From assembly GCA_029858925.1 (NCBI GenBank), contig JAOUEB010000116.1:1-5540 (forward strand): a DNA stretch of 5,540 nt, in the 5' to 3' direction. Below the pieces are notes generated by a model that was not told the DNA's origin, ran no database searches, and saw nothing but the letters and a program-made list of their open reading frames with translations. Each line of letters opens with the position of its first letter. The first letter of the stretch is position 1. This stretch comes from Nitrospira sp. (GTDB lineage Bacteria; Nitrospirota; Nitrospiria; Nitrospirales; Nitrospiraceae). Of the stretch, positions 1 through 5,000 are shown piece after piece. The translations under genes were made by a program, and so were the position numbers.

Positions 1-364
1 TGGGACAGCAGAGAATAGCGCTTTGGATGGCATCGAGCCAGAAAGAGCCGTCATGTGGGCAGCCTGAACGATTCGTGCTTGACGGAGTCGTCGAATCGGC
101 GGGGAATCCGCCGCACGTCCTACGCTTTTCAAGTTACTCATGAGACCATAGAGGGAAAAGCAACCACATCTGCAAGGACAAACTCGTACCGGCACGGCCT
201 CCGCGCAAGCCGGGGGAAAAGCCCTCGTGGGACGAACACTATACGGACGCGACCACAATTCGCGACCGGGAGCTCTTTGCGTAGGAGCATTCCGAGAAGG
301 GGTGGTCTTTTCTTGATGGCCGCGCTCCGTATTTGGCCGGATCGAGATCTGCCTCGTCGGCCTC

Positions 365-386
365 GCCTGACCGCTAGCGATCAGGC
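365..386. other. Near-perfect 22-bp palindrome / hairpin
   Basis: The arms GCCTGA (365-370) and TCAGGC (381-386) flank a palindromic CGCTAGCG core with one mismatched pair (C371/A380). On the + strand a short CTTT follows, too weak a U-tract for a confident intrinsic terminator. It could be a weak terminator, a protein-binding palindrome, or chance. Confidence 0.3.
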
Positions 387-460
387 CTTTCATGCCCCGA
401 ACCGCCGCGTCGGCAGCCTTCGAGCCTGTGTCAGTGGGAGCAGAACGACGGCAAGGTGAC

Positions 461-476
461 CGCGGGGCCGCCCGCG
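461..476. other. G+C-rich 6-bp hairpin
   Basis: CGCGGG (461-466) and CCCGCG (471-476) pair perfectly around a four-base loop (GCCG). It lies near the end of the G+C-rich stretch, just before base composition shifts to A+T-richer intergenic DNA. There is no T-run after it on either strand, so it is not a canonical Rho-independent terminator. Confidence 0.3.
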
Positions 477-520
477 TGGCTCGTGAGCAATGACTCCCTA
501 ACTCCTTGATCTCATCTAAT

Positions 521-810
521 CCTTAGCATCCTGGCCTAATCCCTCTTCTAACAGGCTGCAGGCAAACTCGTTTTATCTTCCACCTCTGAGGCAGCAGGAA
601 TTAACAAACCCTGAATTATCAACAGCTCATCTCTTCGCCTTGAAGCGTTCAATGATCTGGAAAGTGATGGTTCCGACACCTGATAACCGTCATCCCTCTT
701 TCGTCTAGTTGTCCGCTACCTCTACGGTATTTTCAGGACCGTCACCTAAGGCTATTCTGCCCCCCATGCAATCTGCCAAAACAAATGGCGCCCCGATACT
801 TAAGCGCAAA
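521..810. other. Intergenic DNA with no supported gene
   Basis: The stretch is A+T-richer and pyrimidine-rich on the + strand near 488-560, where CTAATCC occurs twice. The only tidy structures are the tight palindrome TTGAA-GCG-TTCAA (640-652) and a 5-bp stem ACGGT/ACCGT (724-728 with 738-742). I see no RNA gene, no convincing ORF with a ribosome binding site, and no mobile-element end. The minus-strand ORF reaching to 705 is discussed among the rejected items. Confidence 0.4.
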
Positions 811-820
811 TGCCTATAAT
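792..820 (+). promoter_or_regulatory. Candidate sigma-70-type promoter for the 846-1523 ORF
   Basis: A perfect TATAAT lies at 815-820. The -35 region at normal spacing (around 792-797) is CCCGAT, which does not resemble TTGACA, and the upstream TG is one base too far for a canonical extended -10. If used, transcription would start near 827 and leave a leader of about 18 nt containing the ribosome binding site. The -10 is strong but the promoter as a whole is uncertain. Confidence 0.4.
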
Positions 821-833
821 TTCTATCTAGCTT

Positions 834-838
834 GGAGG
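834..838 (+). promoter_or_regulatory. Shine-Dalgarno site of the 846-1523 ORF
   Basis: GGAGG lies seven bases before the ATG at 846, which is near-ideal spacing. This is the main argument that the plus-strand frame, not the overlapping minus-strand ORF, is or was translated. Confidence 0.65.
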
Positions 839-845
839 TCCACCG

Positions 846-1523
846 ATGCAGAAGCAGCTCGGCAAAATCAGAACAGTCAGGGTTAGATCCGTGGAAAAGC
901 GTACCCATGGTTCGAAGAGAGTAAGTATCAACTTGCCCTCTAGCCCTCTTATGCCGCAGGCGAATCAGGCTTACGTGCTCAGTGCCACCAGTGCCGCCGT
1001 CCCCAACGCATCGACGGTAACCGCTAAGGACGCACGCAACAACGTGCCCTCCAGCCCTCTTATGCCACAGGCGAATCGGACTTATGTGCCCAGGGTCGCA
1101 ATCCCCGAAACACCAACGACAACGACGGAAACCAATCGGGGATATGCAACGACGGGAGGAGTGACGGTTCCCACCATACCTATGCTGTTTGTGGCTTGGC
1201 GTACTTATCGAGCACGCATGCGACAAAGACGGGAGGCGATACGGATGCTTGCCCACAGCTGCGTCCTGCGTCCAGTCGACGTCGAGCTTCGCTACACCAT
1301 TTCCCCTCATAAGTTAGGCGTTTGCATTGACAATCCAGACATTCAACCGTACACCCAAAACTTCCGTGATATCGAGCCCACTCTTTACCTTCAACCGGTG
1401 ACCGCTAATATGCGAGTATGGCGGAAACAACTGTTACAACTCCTACAATGGTTGCGCCAGGAACTGACTGCGAAGTATACGCAACATGTGTGGAAAGATA
1501 TGGAAATAGTGAAACGGCAGTGA
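846..1523 (+). CDS. Hypothetical protein, possibly chimeric, with internal duplication
   Basis: I do not recognise this 225-residue protein and assign no function. The start is chosen from the GGAGG seven bases upstream. The N-terminus (1-27) is strongly basic. Residues 29-45 and 66-82 are two copies of a Pro/Ser-rich motif (core PSSPLMPQAN), and residues 87-110 are Thr-rich, which suggests a low-complexity or disordered N-terminal half. A short hydrophobic patch (106-118) is too short for a membrane helix and is followed by a basic stretch (119-131). No signal peptide is visible. Residues from about 201 to the end, notably AKYTQHVWKDMEIV (209-222), resemble the end of the AAA+ domain of sigma-54 enhancer-binding proteins, and that similarity continues past the stop in other frames (the pseudogene at 1446-1822). 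The ORF may therefore be a chance fusion of an unknown reading frame to regulator debris, ending at a stop created by a frameshift. The start signals are good; whether a functional protein is made is doubtful. Confidence 0.45.
   Translation: MQKQLGKIRTVRVRSVEKRTHGSKRVSINLPSSPLMPQANQAYVLSATSAAVPNASTVTAKDARNNVPSSPLMPQANRTYVPRVAIPETPTTTTETNRGYATTGGVTVPTIPMLFVAWRTYRARMRQRREAIRMLAHSCVLRPVDVELRYTISPHKLGVCIDNPDIQPYTQNFRDIEPTLYLQPVTANMRVWRKQLLQLLQWLRQELTAKYTQHVWKDMEIVKRQ
930..982 (+). repeat. Internal direct repeat, copy 1 (53 bp)
   Basis: This copy pairs with the one at 1041-1093. By eye about 46 of 53 bases are identical, and the copies are offset by 111 bp, exactly 37 codons, so the duplication is in frame. 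It encodes residues 29-46 of the surrounding ORF, with core PSSPLMPQAN. Confidence 0.85.
1041..1093 (+). repeat. Internal direct repeat, copy 2 (53 bp)
   Basis: This is the second copy of the 930-982 unit. Of the seven differences I count, three are synonymous (Ser, Pro and Tyr codons) and four change residues (Leu/Val, Gln/Arg, Ala/Thr, Leu/Pro). Flanking sequence does not match, so the duplication ends at about these positions. The ten-residue core is unchanged. Confidence 0.85.
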
Positions 1524-1822
1524 CAACCTCTTGGGGGAATTAAACCCGCCGGGACAAGGCCTGAGGACAGGAAATAGAAAACGGCATCGAACGGGCCACG
1601 ATTCTCGCCAAGGAATCAATGCTTCAGATCGATGACATGATACTTCACGAAAACTCAGCCACGCTAATGCCGGTCGCCGATTCCCTGGAAGAAGTTGAGC
1701 AGGTCCATATTCTTCGCGTCCTTCAGCACACGAGTTGGGTCATGAAGGGGAAGAAGGGAACGGCTATCAGGCTCCTAGCAATCTCCGAGAAGGATCGAAA
1801 GTATTTCTGGCCCATCGGCTGA
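1446..1822 (+). pseudogene. C-terminal remnant of a sigma-54-dependent, Fis-family regulator
   Basis: Intact relatives are enhancer-binding proteins that use an AAA+ ATPase to open sigma-54 promoters and a C-terminal Fis-type helix-turn-helix to bind DNA. Read across frames, the debris is collinear with their C-terminus. Frame 3 (1446-1520) gives AKYTQHVWKDMEIV, like the KYxxxLGKxIxxIP segment before the last AAA+ motif. Frame 1 (1525-1569) gives LLGELNPPGQGLR, matching the position of the WPGNVRE block. Frame 2 (1571 to about 1770) gives EIENGIERATILAKE, then SLEEVEQVHILRVLQHTSWV, a clear Fis-type HTH beginning. Frame 1 (1771-1800) gives APSNLREGSK, matching the PSTLRxRMKK end of the recognition helix, and the frame-2 stop at 1820-1822 probably marks the old end. 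At least three frame changes are needed. The Walker A and B motifs and the GAFTGA loop are absent, so no functional regulator can be made. The 67-codon ATG frame at 1619-1822 is only part of this debris and has no ribosome binding site of note. Family assignment is firm for 1571-1770 and more tentative upstream. Confidence 0.75.
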
Positions 1823-1926
1823 CGGCCAGACTATCACCCTGGACTGTCTGGGCTTGGCGTATAGGATTCTGCCGTATCGCGGCGACCCGGGCGATGTCGG
1901 AGAAGGGGATGGCCCTTTCCCTTGCC

Positions 1927-1955
1927 TTGAACTTCCCTAAGCCATTTGTTATTCT
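1927..1955 (+). promoter_or_regulatory. Candidate promoter of the purH-purD operon
   Basis: TTGAAC (1927-1932) is a 4/6 match to the -35 consensus. After 17 bp follows TATTCT (1950-1955), a 4/6 match to -10, and TG at 1947-1948 gives an extended -10. Transcription would start near 1962 with a leader of about 55 nt. A small hairpin, TTTCA-AGAAC-TGAAA (1965-1979), lies at the start of that leader. I see no PurR-type operator or purine riboswitch here. Confidence 0.4.
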
Positions 1956-2003
1956 TCCCGCGCCTTTCAAGAACTGAAATTCAACTTTCCATTTAGATTG
2001 AAC

Positions 2004-2009
2004 AAGGGG
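2004..2009 (+). promoter_or_regulatory. Shine-Dalgarno site of purH
   Basis: AAGGGG ends seven bases before the ATG at 2017, supporting this start. It also agrees with where PurH proteins normally begin (a short tail, then the RALISVSEKTG strand). Confidence 0.7.
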
Positions 2010-2016
2010 TTGCTGT

Positions 2017-3570
2017 ATGGCCGCCATCAAACGGGCGTTGATCAGTGTTTCTGAGAAAACGGGTGTCGTGGAGGTGGCCAAAGGACTCGAAGCGCTCGGG
2101 GCAGAGATTCTGTCAACCGGCGGGACGGCCAAGGTGCTGCGCGAGGCGGGCGTGAAGGTCACGGATGTTGCGGCCTATACTGGTTCTCCGGAGATTCTTG
2201 ACGGCCGAGTGAAGACCCTCCATCCGAAGATCCATGGCGGGTTGCTGGGGCGCCGGTCGCTCCCGGCCCATGTCGATCAGATGACGCAGCACAGTATCGG
2301 CCCGATCGATGTCGTTGTCGTCAATCTCTATCCCTTCGAAGCGACGATCGCCAAGCCCAATTGCCATTTTGAAGATGCCGTCGAGAACATCGACATCGGG
2401 GGACCGTCGATGCTGCGTTCAGCGGCGAAGAATCATGAGGATGTGCTGGTGCTGGTCGATCCAGCGGACTATTCCAGAGTCTTGGACGGCATCAAAGGCA
2501 ATACCATCACGAGCGCGCTACGGCGCGAACTGGCATTAAAGGTATTTCAGCATACGTCGCGCTACGATGGGTTGATCGCCGCGTATCTTGAAAAGCAGGT
2601 GCAGGGGACGGAGGTGAAGTTTCCCAAGGTGCTGTCGCTTCAGTTCGAGCTGGCAGAGGCGCTCCGCTATGGAGAGAATCCACACCAACAGGGTGCATTC
2701 TACCGTGAACTGATCTCGAATGAACCGTCGGTGTCGCGCGGGACAATTTTGCATGGCAAGGCGATGTCCTACAATAATTTCCTTGATGCCAATTCCGCGT
2801 TGGAACTGGCGAAAGAGTACGATGAGTGCGCCGTCGCTATTATCAAGCACAACAATCCCTGCGGCGTGGCGCTTGGACCGGCGCCGGCTGAGGCTTACGT
2901 GAAGGCGCGGGAGACCGATCCTGTGTCGGCATTCGGCGGCGTGATCGCTTTCAATCGCCCGGTCGATCTGGCGGCAGCGAAGGAGATTACCTCAACGTTT
3001 GTCGAAGTGGTCATTGCTCCCGGCTTTGCCGAGGATGCATTGGCCGAATTGAAGCGGAAGAAGGATTTGCGTCTCCTGGATGTTGGACCGCTGACGAAGG
3101 TGAAACAAGAGGGCTACGACCTGAAGAAGCTTGTCGGGGGGTTGATCGTGCAGGATCGAGACCTCGGCGTCCTGACCGATCTGAGATCGTTGAAGGTGCC
3201 GACGGTTCGCAAGCCGACCGATGAAGAATATGCCGCTTGCGCCTTTGCCTGGAAGGTCTGCAAGCACGTCAAGTCGAACGCCATCATCTACGCTAGGCCG
3301 GGACAAACGGTCGGGATCGGCGCCGGACAGATGAGCCGGGTGGATAGCGTGAAGCTCGCAGCCATGAAGGCGCAAATGCCGGTGAAGGGTTGCGTGATGG
3401 CCTCCGATGCGTTCTTTCCGTTCCGTGACGGTCTCGATGCGGCGGCACAAGCGGGGATTACCGCTGTCATTCAACCGGGTGGGTCGATCCGTGATGCCGA
3501 AATCGTCAAGGCTGCGGACGAACATGGGTTGGCGATGATTCTGACGGGCATGCGCCACTTCAGGCACTAG
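2017..3570 (+). CDS. purH: Bifunctional AICAR formyltransferase / IMP cyclohydrolase PurH
   Basis: A cytosolic enzyme for the last two steps of de novo IMP synthesis: 10-formyl-THF formylates AICAR to FAICAR, and the cyclohydrolase closes the ring to IMP. At 517 residues it is full length for the family. The N-terminal methylglyoxal-synthase-like cyclohydrolase domain (about 1-200) opens with RALISVSEKTG (6-16) and contains STGGT (33-37), ILDGRVKTLHPKIHGG (60-75), VNLYPF (102-107) and NIDIGGPSMLRSAAKN (124-139). The formyltransferase domain (about 205-517) contains EALRYGENPHQ (214-224), the catalytic Lys-His pair in KHNNPCG (277-283), DPVSAFGG (301-308), SDAFFPFRDG (463-472), IQPGGSIRD (485-493) and the conserved ending GMRHFRH. 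No frameshift or missing key residue is visible. It appears to be the first gene of the operon, 130 bp ahead of purD. Confidence 0.97.
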   Translation: MAAIKRALISVSEKTGVVEVAKGLEALGAEILSTGGTAKVLREAGVKVTDVAAYTGSPEILDGRVKTLHPKIHGGLLGRRSLPAHVDQMTQHSIGPIDVVVVNLYPFEATIAKPNCHFEDAVENIDIGGPSMLRSAAKNHEDVLVLVDPADYSRVLDGIKGNTITSALRRELALKVFQHTSRYDGLIAAYLEKQVQGTEVKFPKVLSLQFELAEALRYGENPHQQGAFYRELISNEPSVSRGTILHGKAMSYNNFLDANSALELAKEYDECAVAIIKHNNPCGVALGPAPAEAYVKARETDPVSAFGGVIAFNRPVDLAAAKEITSTFVEVVIAPGFAEDALAELKRKKDLRLLDVGPLTKVKQEGYDLKKLVGGLIVQDRDLGVLTDLRSLKVPTVRKPTDEEYAACAFAWKVCKHVKSNAIIYARPGQTVGIGAGQMSRVDSVKLAAMKAQMPVKGCVMASDAFFPFRDGLDAAAQAGITAVIQPGGSIRDAEIVKAADEHGLAMILTGMRHFRH

Positions 3571-3582
3571 ATCAAGAATGCT

Positions 3583-3594
3583 GAGGTTGAGGTT
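3583..3594 (+). repeat. Tandem 6-bp duplication in the purH-purD spacer
   Basis: GAGGTT occurs twice head to tail (3583-3588 and 3589-3594), 13 bp after the purH stop. It supplies the 5' arm of one of the spacer hairpins. Confidence 0.6.
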
Positions 3595-3642
3595 ACGGCT
3601 GCGGGCTGCGCGTCAGAAGTTTTCTCCCGACTCAACCTGACG
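3584..3642 (+). other. Two mutually exclusive hairpins between purH and purD
   Basis: The segment 3631-3642 (CTCAACCTGACG) can pair in two ways. CTCAACCT (3631-3638) pairs with AGGTTGAG (3584-3591), an 8-bp stem with a 39-nt loop. CTGACG (3637-3642) pairs with CGTCAG (3611-3616), a 6-bp stem with a 20-nt loop. The pairings share bases 3637-3638, so full versions cannot coexist. Neither is followed by a T-run, so this is not a terminator. It could influence transcript processing or purD translation, or be chance. No leader peptide or known riboswitch is visible. Confidence 0.35.
3597..3610 (+). repeat. Tandem 7-bp duplication in the purH-purD spacer
   Basis: GGCTGCG occurs twice head to tail (3597-3603 and 3604-3610), two bases after the GAGGTT pair. 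Two adjacent perfect short duplications in a 130-bp spacer suggest replication slippage or a small dispersed intergenic repeat. Confidence 0.6.
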
Positions 3643-3685
3643 ATAAGAAACTGCCGAACGTTTCTCCTGCCAAGCAAGCCCATCA

Positions 3686-3693
3686 AGGAAAGG
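3686..3693 (+). promoter_or_regulatory. Shine-Dalgarno site of purD, supports the TTG start
   Basis: AGGAAAGG ends seven bases before the TTG at 3701. The GTG at 3693 is out of frame and meets a stop after three codons. No in-frame ATG fits the conserved N-terminus, so TTG is the only sensible start. Confidence 0.7.
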
Positions 3694-3700
3694 TGTCCCG

Positions 3701-4969
3701 TTGAAGGTTCTCGTCGTTGGCAGTGGAGGGCGCGAGCATACGATCGTGTGGAAGCTCGCGCAGAGCCCGCGCAAACCCGCTTTGTTCTGCGCGCCTGGCA
3801 ATGCAGGCATCGAGTCGCTGGCTACCTGCGTGCCGATCAAGGCCGACGATATCGCGGCGCTGAAAGATTTTGTCATCCAAGAAGGGATCGACCTCACCGT
3901 CGTTGGACCAGAAGCGCCGCTGGCGCTGGGGATTGCCGACGAATTCCGCCGAGCAAAACTGAAAATCTTCGGCCCTACCAAGAATGCGGCGCGCCTGGAG
4001 TCCAGCAAGATCTTTTCGAAAGATGTGATGGCGCAAGCCACGATTCCGACCGCGCGGGCCAAGAGTTTTAGCAAGGCAGCTGAGGCGCTGGTCTATCTTG
4101 AACAACATGAATTGCCCGTGGTCATCAAGGCGGATGGTCTGGCCCAAGGGAAAGGCGTCATCATCGCGACGACAAGGGAACAGGCCCGCGAGGCGGTCAT
4201 CGATTCCATGGAAAAGGGCGTCTTCGGCCAGGCAGGCACACAGGTGTTGATCGAACAATTCCTTGATGGTGAAGAATTAACGGTCATGGCATTTACAGAC
4301 GGCAAGACCGTCGTGCCGATGCTGCCGGCGCAGGATCACAAGCGGGTAGGGGACGGCGACACCGGGCTGAATACCGGCGGCATGGGCGCCTACTGTCCGG
4401 CGCCGCTCGGCACACCGGCGCTCCGTGAGCATGTCGTTCGCACCGTATTGCAGCCGATCGTGGATACGATGTCGCGATTGGGGTCGCCCTTTCAGGGCGT
4501 GCTCTATGCCGGACTGATGGTCGTCAACGGTATGCCCTACGTGCTGGAGTTCAATGCGCGCATGGGCGATCCGGAAACACAGGTGGTGCTGCCGCTGCTC
4601 AAAACTGATTTGCTCGACGTGATCGAAGCCGTGGTCGAACATCGACTCGATCAACTCGTGGTTGAATGGCATCACGACACAGCGGTCTGCATTGTGATGA
4701 CATCGGGCGGATACCCTGGCCAGTACCAGAACGGGTTTCCTCTTCACGGGTTGCAGACAGAAGATGCTGCCCGTGCCATCGTGTTTCATGCCGGAACCGC
4801 CAAAAACAATGGCGACGTCGTCACCGCAGGCGGCCGCGTCTTGGGGATTACCGGACGGGGAGCGACTTTGAAAGAGGCTCAGGCCGAAGCGTATAAAGCA
4901 GTATCCTCCATTTCGTTCGAGGGCTGTCACTACCGAAAGGACATCGCGCATCGCGCCTTCAACCGTTAA
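3701..4969 (+). CDS. purD: Phosphoribosylamine-glycine ligase PurD (GAR synthetase)
   Basis: A cytosolic ATP-grasp ligase for the second step of de novo purine synthesis: 5-phosphoribosylamine, glycine and ATP give glycinamide ribonucleotide, ADP and phosphate. The 422 residues match the usual monofunctional bacterial length. The N-terminal domain starts with KVLVVGSGGREH (2-13) and has VVGPEAPL (67-74). The ATP-grasp region has VIKADGLAQGKGV (141-153) with a nucleotide-contacting Lys, LNTGGMGAYCPAP (223-235), and LEFNARMGDPETQ (282-294), which contains the GARS family signature RxGDPE and metal-binding Glu/Asn positions. The C-terminal domain includes AGGRVLGITGRG (376-387). The start is TTG with a good ribosome binding site, which may lower expression relative to an ATG start. 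No defects are seen. It follows purH in the same orientation, fitting co-transcription, and its TAA ends just before the tsaC-like gene. Confidence 0.97.
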   Translation: MKVLVVGSGGREHTIVWKLAQSPRKPALFCAPGNAGIESLATCVPIKADDIAALKDFVIQEGIDLTVVGPEAPLALGIADEFRRAKLKIFGPTKNAARLESSKIFSKDVMAQATIPTARAKSFSKAAEALVYLEQHELPVVIKADGLAQGKGVIIATTREQAREAVIDSMEKGVFGQAGTQVLIEQFLDGEELTVMAFTDGKTVVPMLPAQDHKRVGDGDTGLNTGGMGAYCPAPLGTPALREHVVRTVLQPIVDTMSRLGSPFQGVLYAGLMVVNGMPYVLEFNARMGDPETQVVLPLLKTDLLDVIEAVVEHRLDQLVVEWHHDTAVCIVMTSGGYPGQYQNGFPLHGLQTEDAARAIVFHAGTAKNNGDVVTAGGRVLGITGRGATLKEAQAEAYKAVSSISFEGCHYRKDIAHRAFNR

Positions 4970-5000
4970 GACCATGATCTGCGCGTCGGCGTCCGCACCG

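Larger units (their letters stand above)
3..520 (+). other. Unassigned G+C-rich stretch, possibly degraded coding sequence
   Basis: No intact gene is supported here. Frame 3 read through its stops gives protein-like pieces, such as DKLVPARPPRKPGEKPSWDE followed by an Asp/Thr/Arg-rich stretch (about 177-284), EKGWSFLDGRAPYLAG (about 294-341) and WEQNDGKVTAGPPAWLV (about 435-485). These are separated by in-frame stops near 141, 285 and 375, and the frame ends at a TGA near 516. I do not recognise the family. A GTG-started 134-codon frame (55-459) is open but Arg/Ser/Thr-rich, has no ribosome binding site and resembles nothing familiar, so I treat it as a chance opening in G+C-rich DNA. The stretch may be a decayed gene whose 5' part lies left of the window, or non-coding DNA. 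Confidence 0.25.

Noticed and set aside
92..120. Resemblance to group II intron domain V (GGGGAATCC...GCACGTCC)
   Set aside because: The conserved AGC triad and the 5' partner of the GTCC arm are missing, and no intron-encoded reverse transcriptase motif is visible nearby.
55..459. GTG-started 134-codon plus-strand ORF
   Set aside because: No Shine-Dalgarno site, Arg/Ser/Thr-rich composition and no recognisable motif. It looks like a chance open frame in G+C-rich DNA.
561..577. PurR-like operator (GGCAAACTCGTTTTAT)
   Set aside because: The half-sites are spaced one base wrong, and the site is about 1.4 kb from purH with unrelated sequence between.
705..1310. Minus-strand 201-codon ORF, Cys/His-rich with repeated HKRA motifs, possibly a zinc-binding protein
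   Set aside because: It lies antisense to the 846-1523 ORF, which has the better start signals (GGAGG, TATAAT). I see no strong ribosome binding site for it. The Cys/His richness and repeats follow from reading the duplicated 53-bp unit and its neighbours backwards.
1619..1822. A free-standing 67-residue protein
   Set aside because: Its sequence is the internal HTH part of a sigma-54 regulator, upstream frames carry the preceding homology, and no convincing ribosome binding site precedes the ATG. It is listed as part of the pseudogene.
1807..1829. CTGGCC/GGCCAG stem as a terminator of the regulator remnant
   Set aside because: The stem is only 6 bp with an 11-nt loop and no following T-run.
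1910..1926. Sigma-54 promoter before purH
   Set aside because: The spacing between the GG and GC elements is 11 rather than the required 10 bases, and purine genes are not typical sigma-54 targets.
1735..1977. 80-codon plus-strand ORF before purH
   Set aside because: Only its early part (1771-1800) shows homology, as frame-shifted regulator debris. The rest resembles nothing and runs into the purH promoter region.
2992..3567. 191-codon minus-strand ORF opposite purH, and similar long antisense frames opposite purD (3683-4258, 4277-4975)
   Set aside because: They lie wholly or almost wholly on the reverse strand of highly conserved purH and purD coding sequence, so they are codon-bias shadows.
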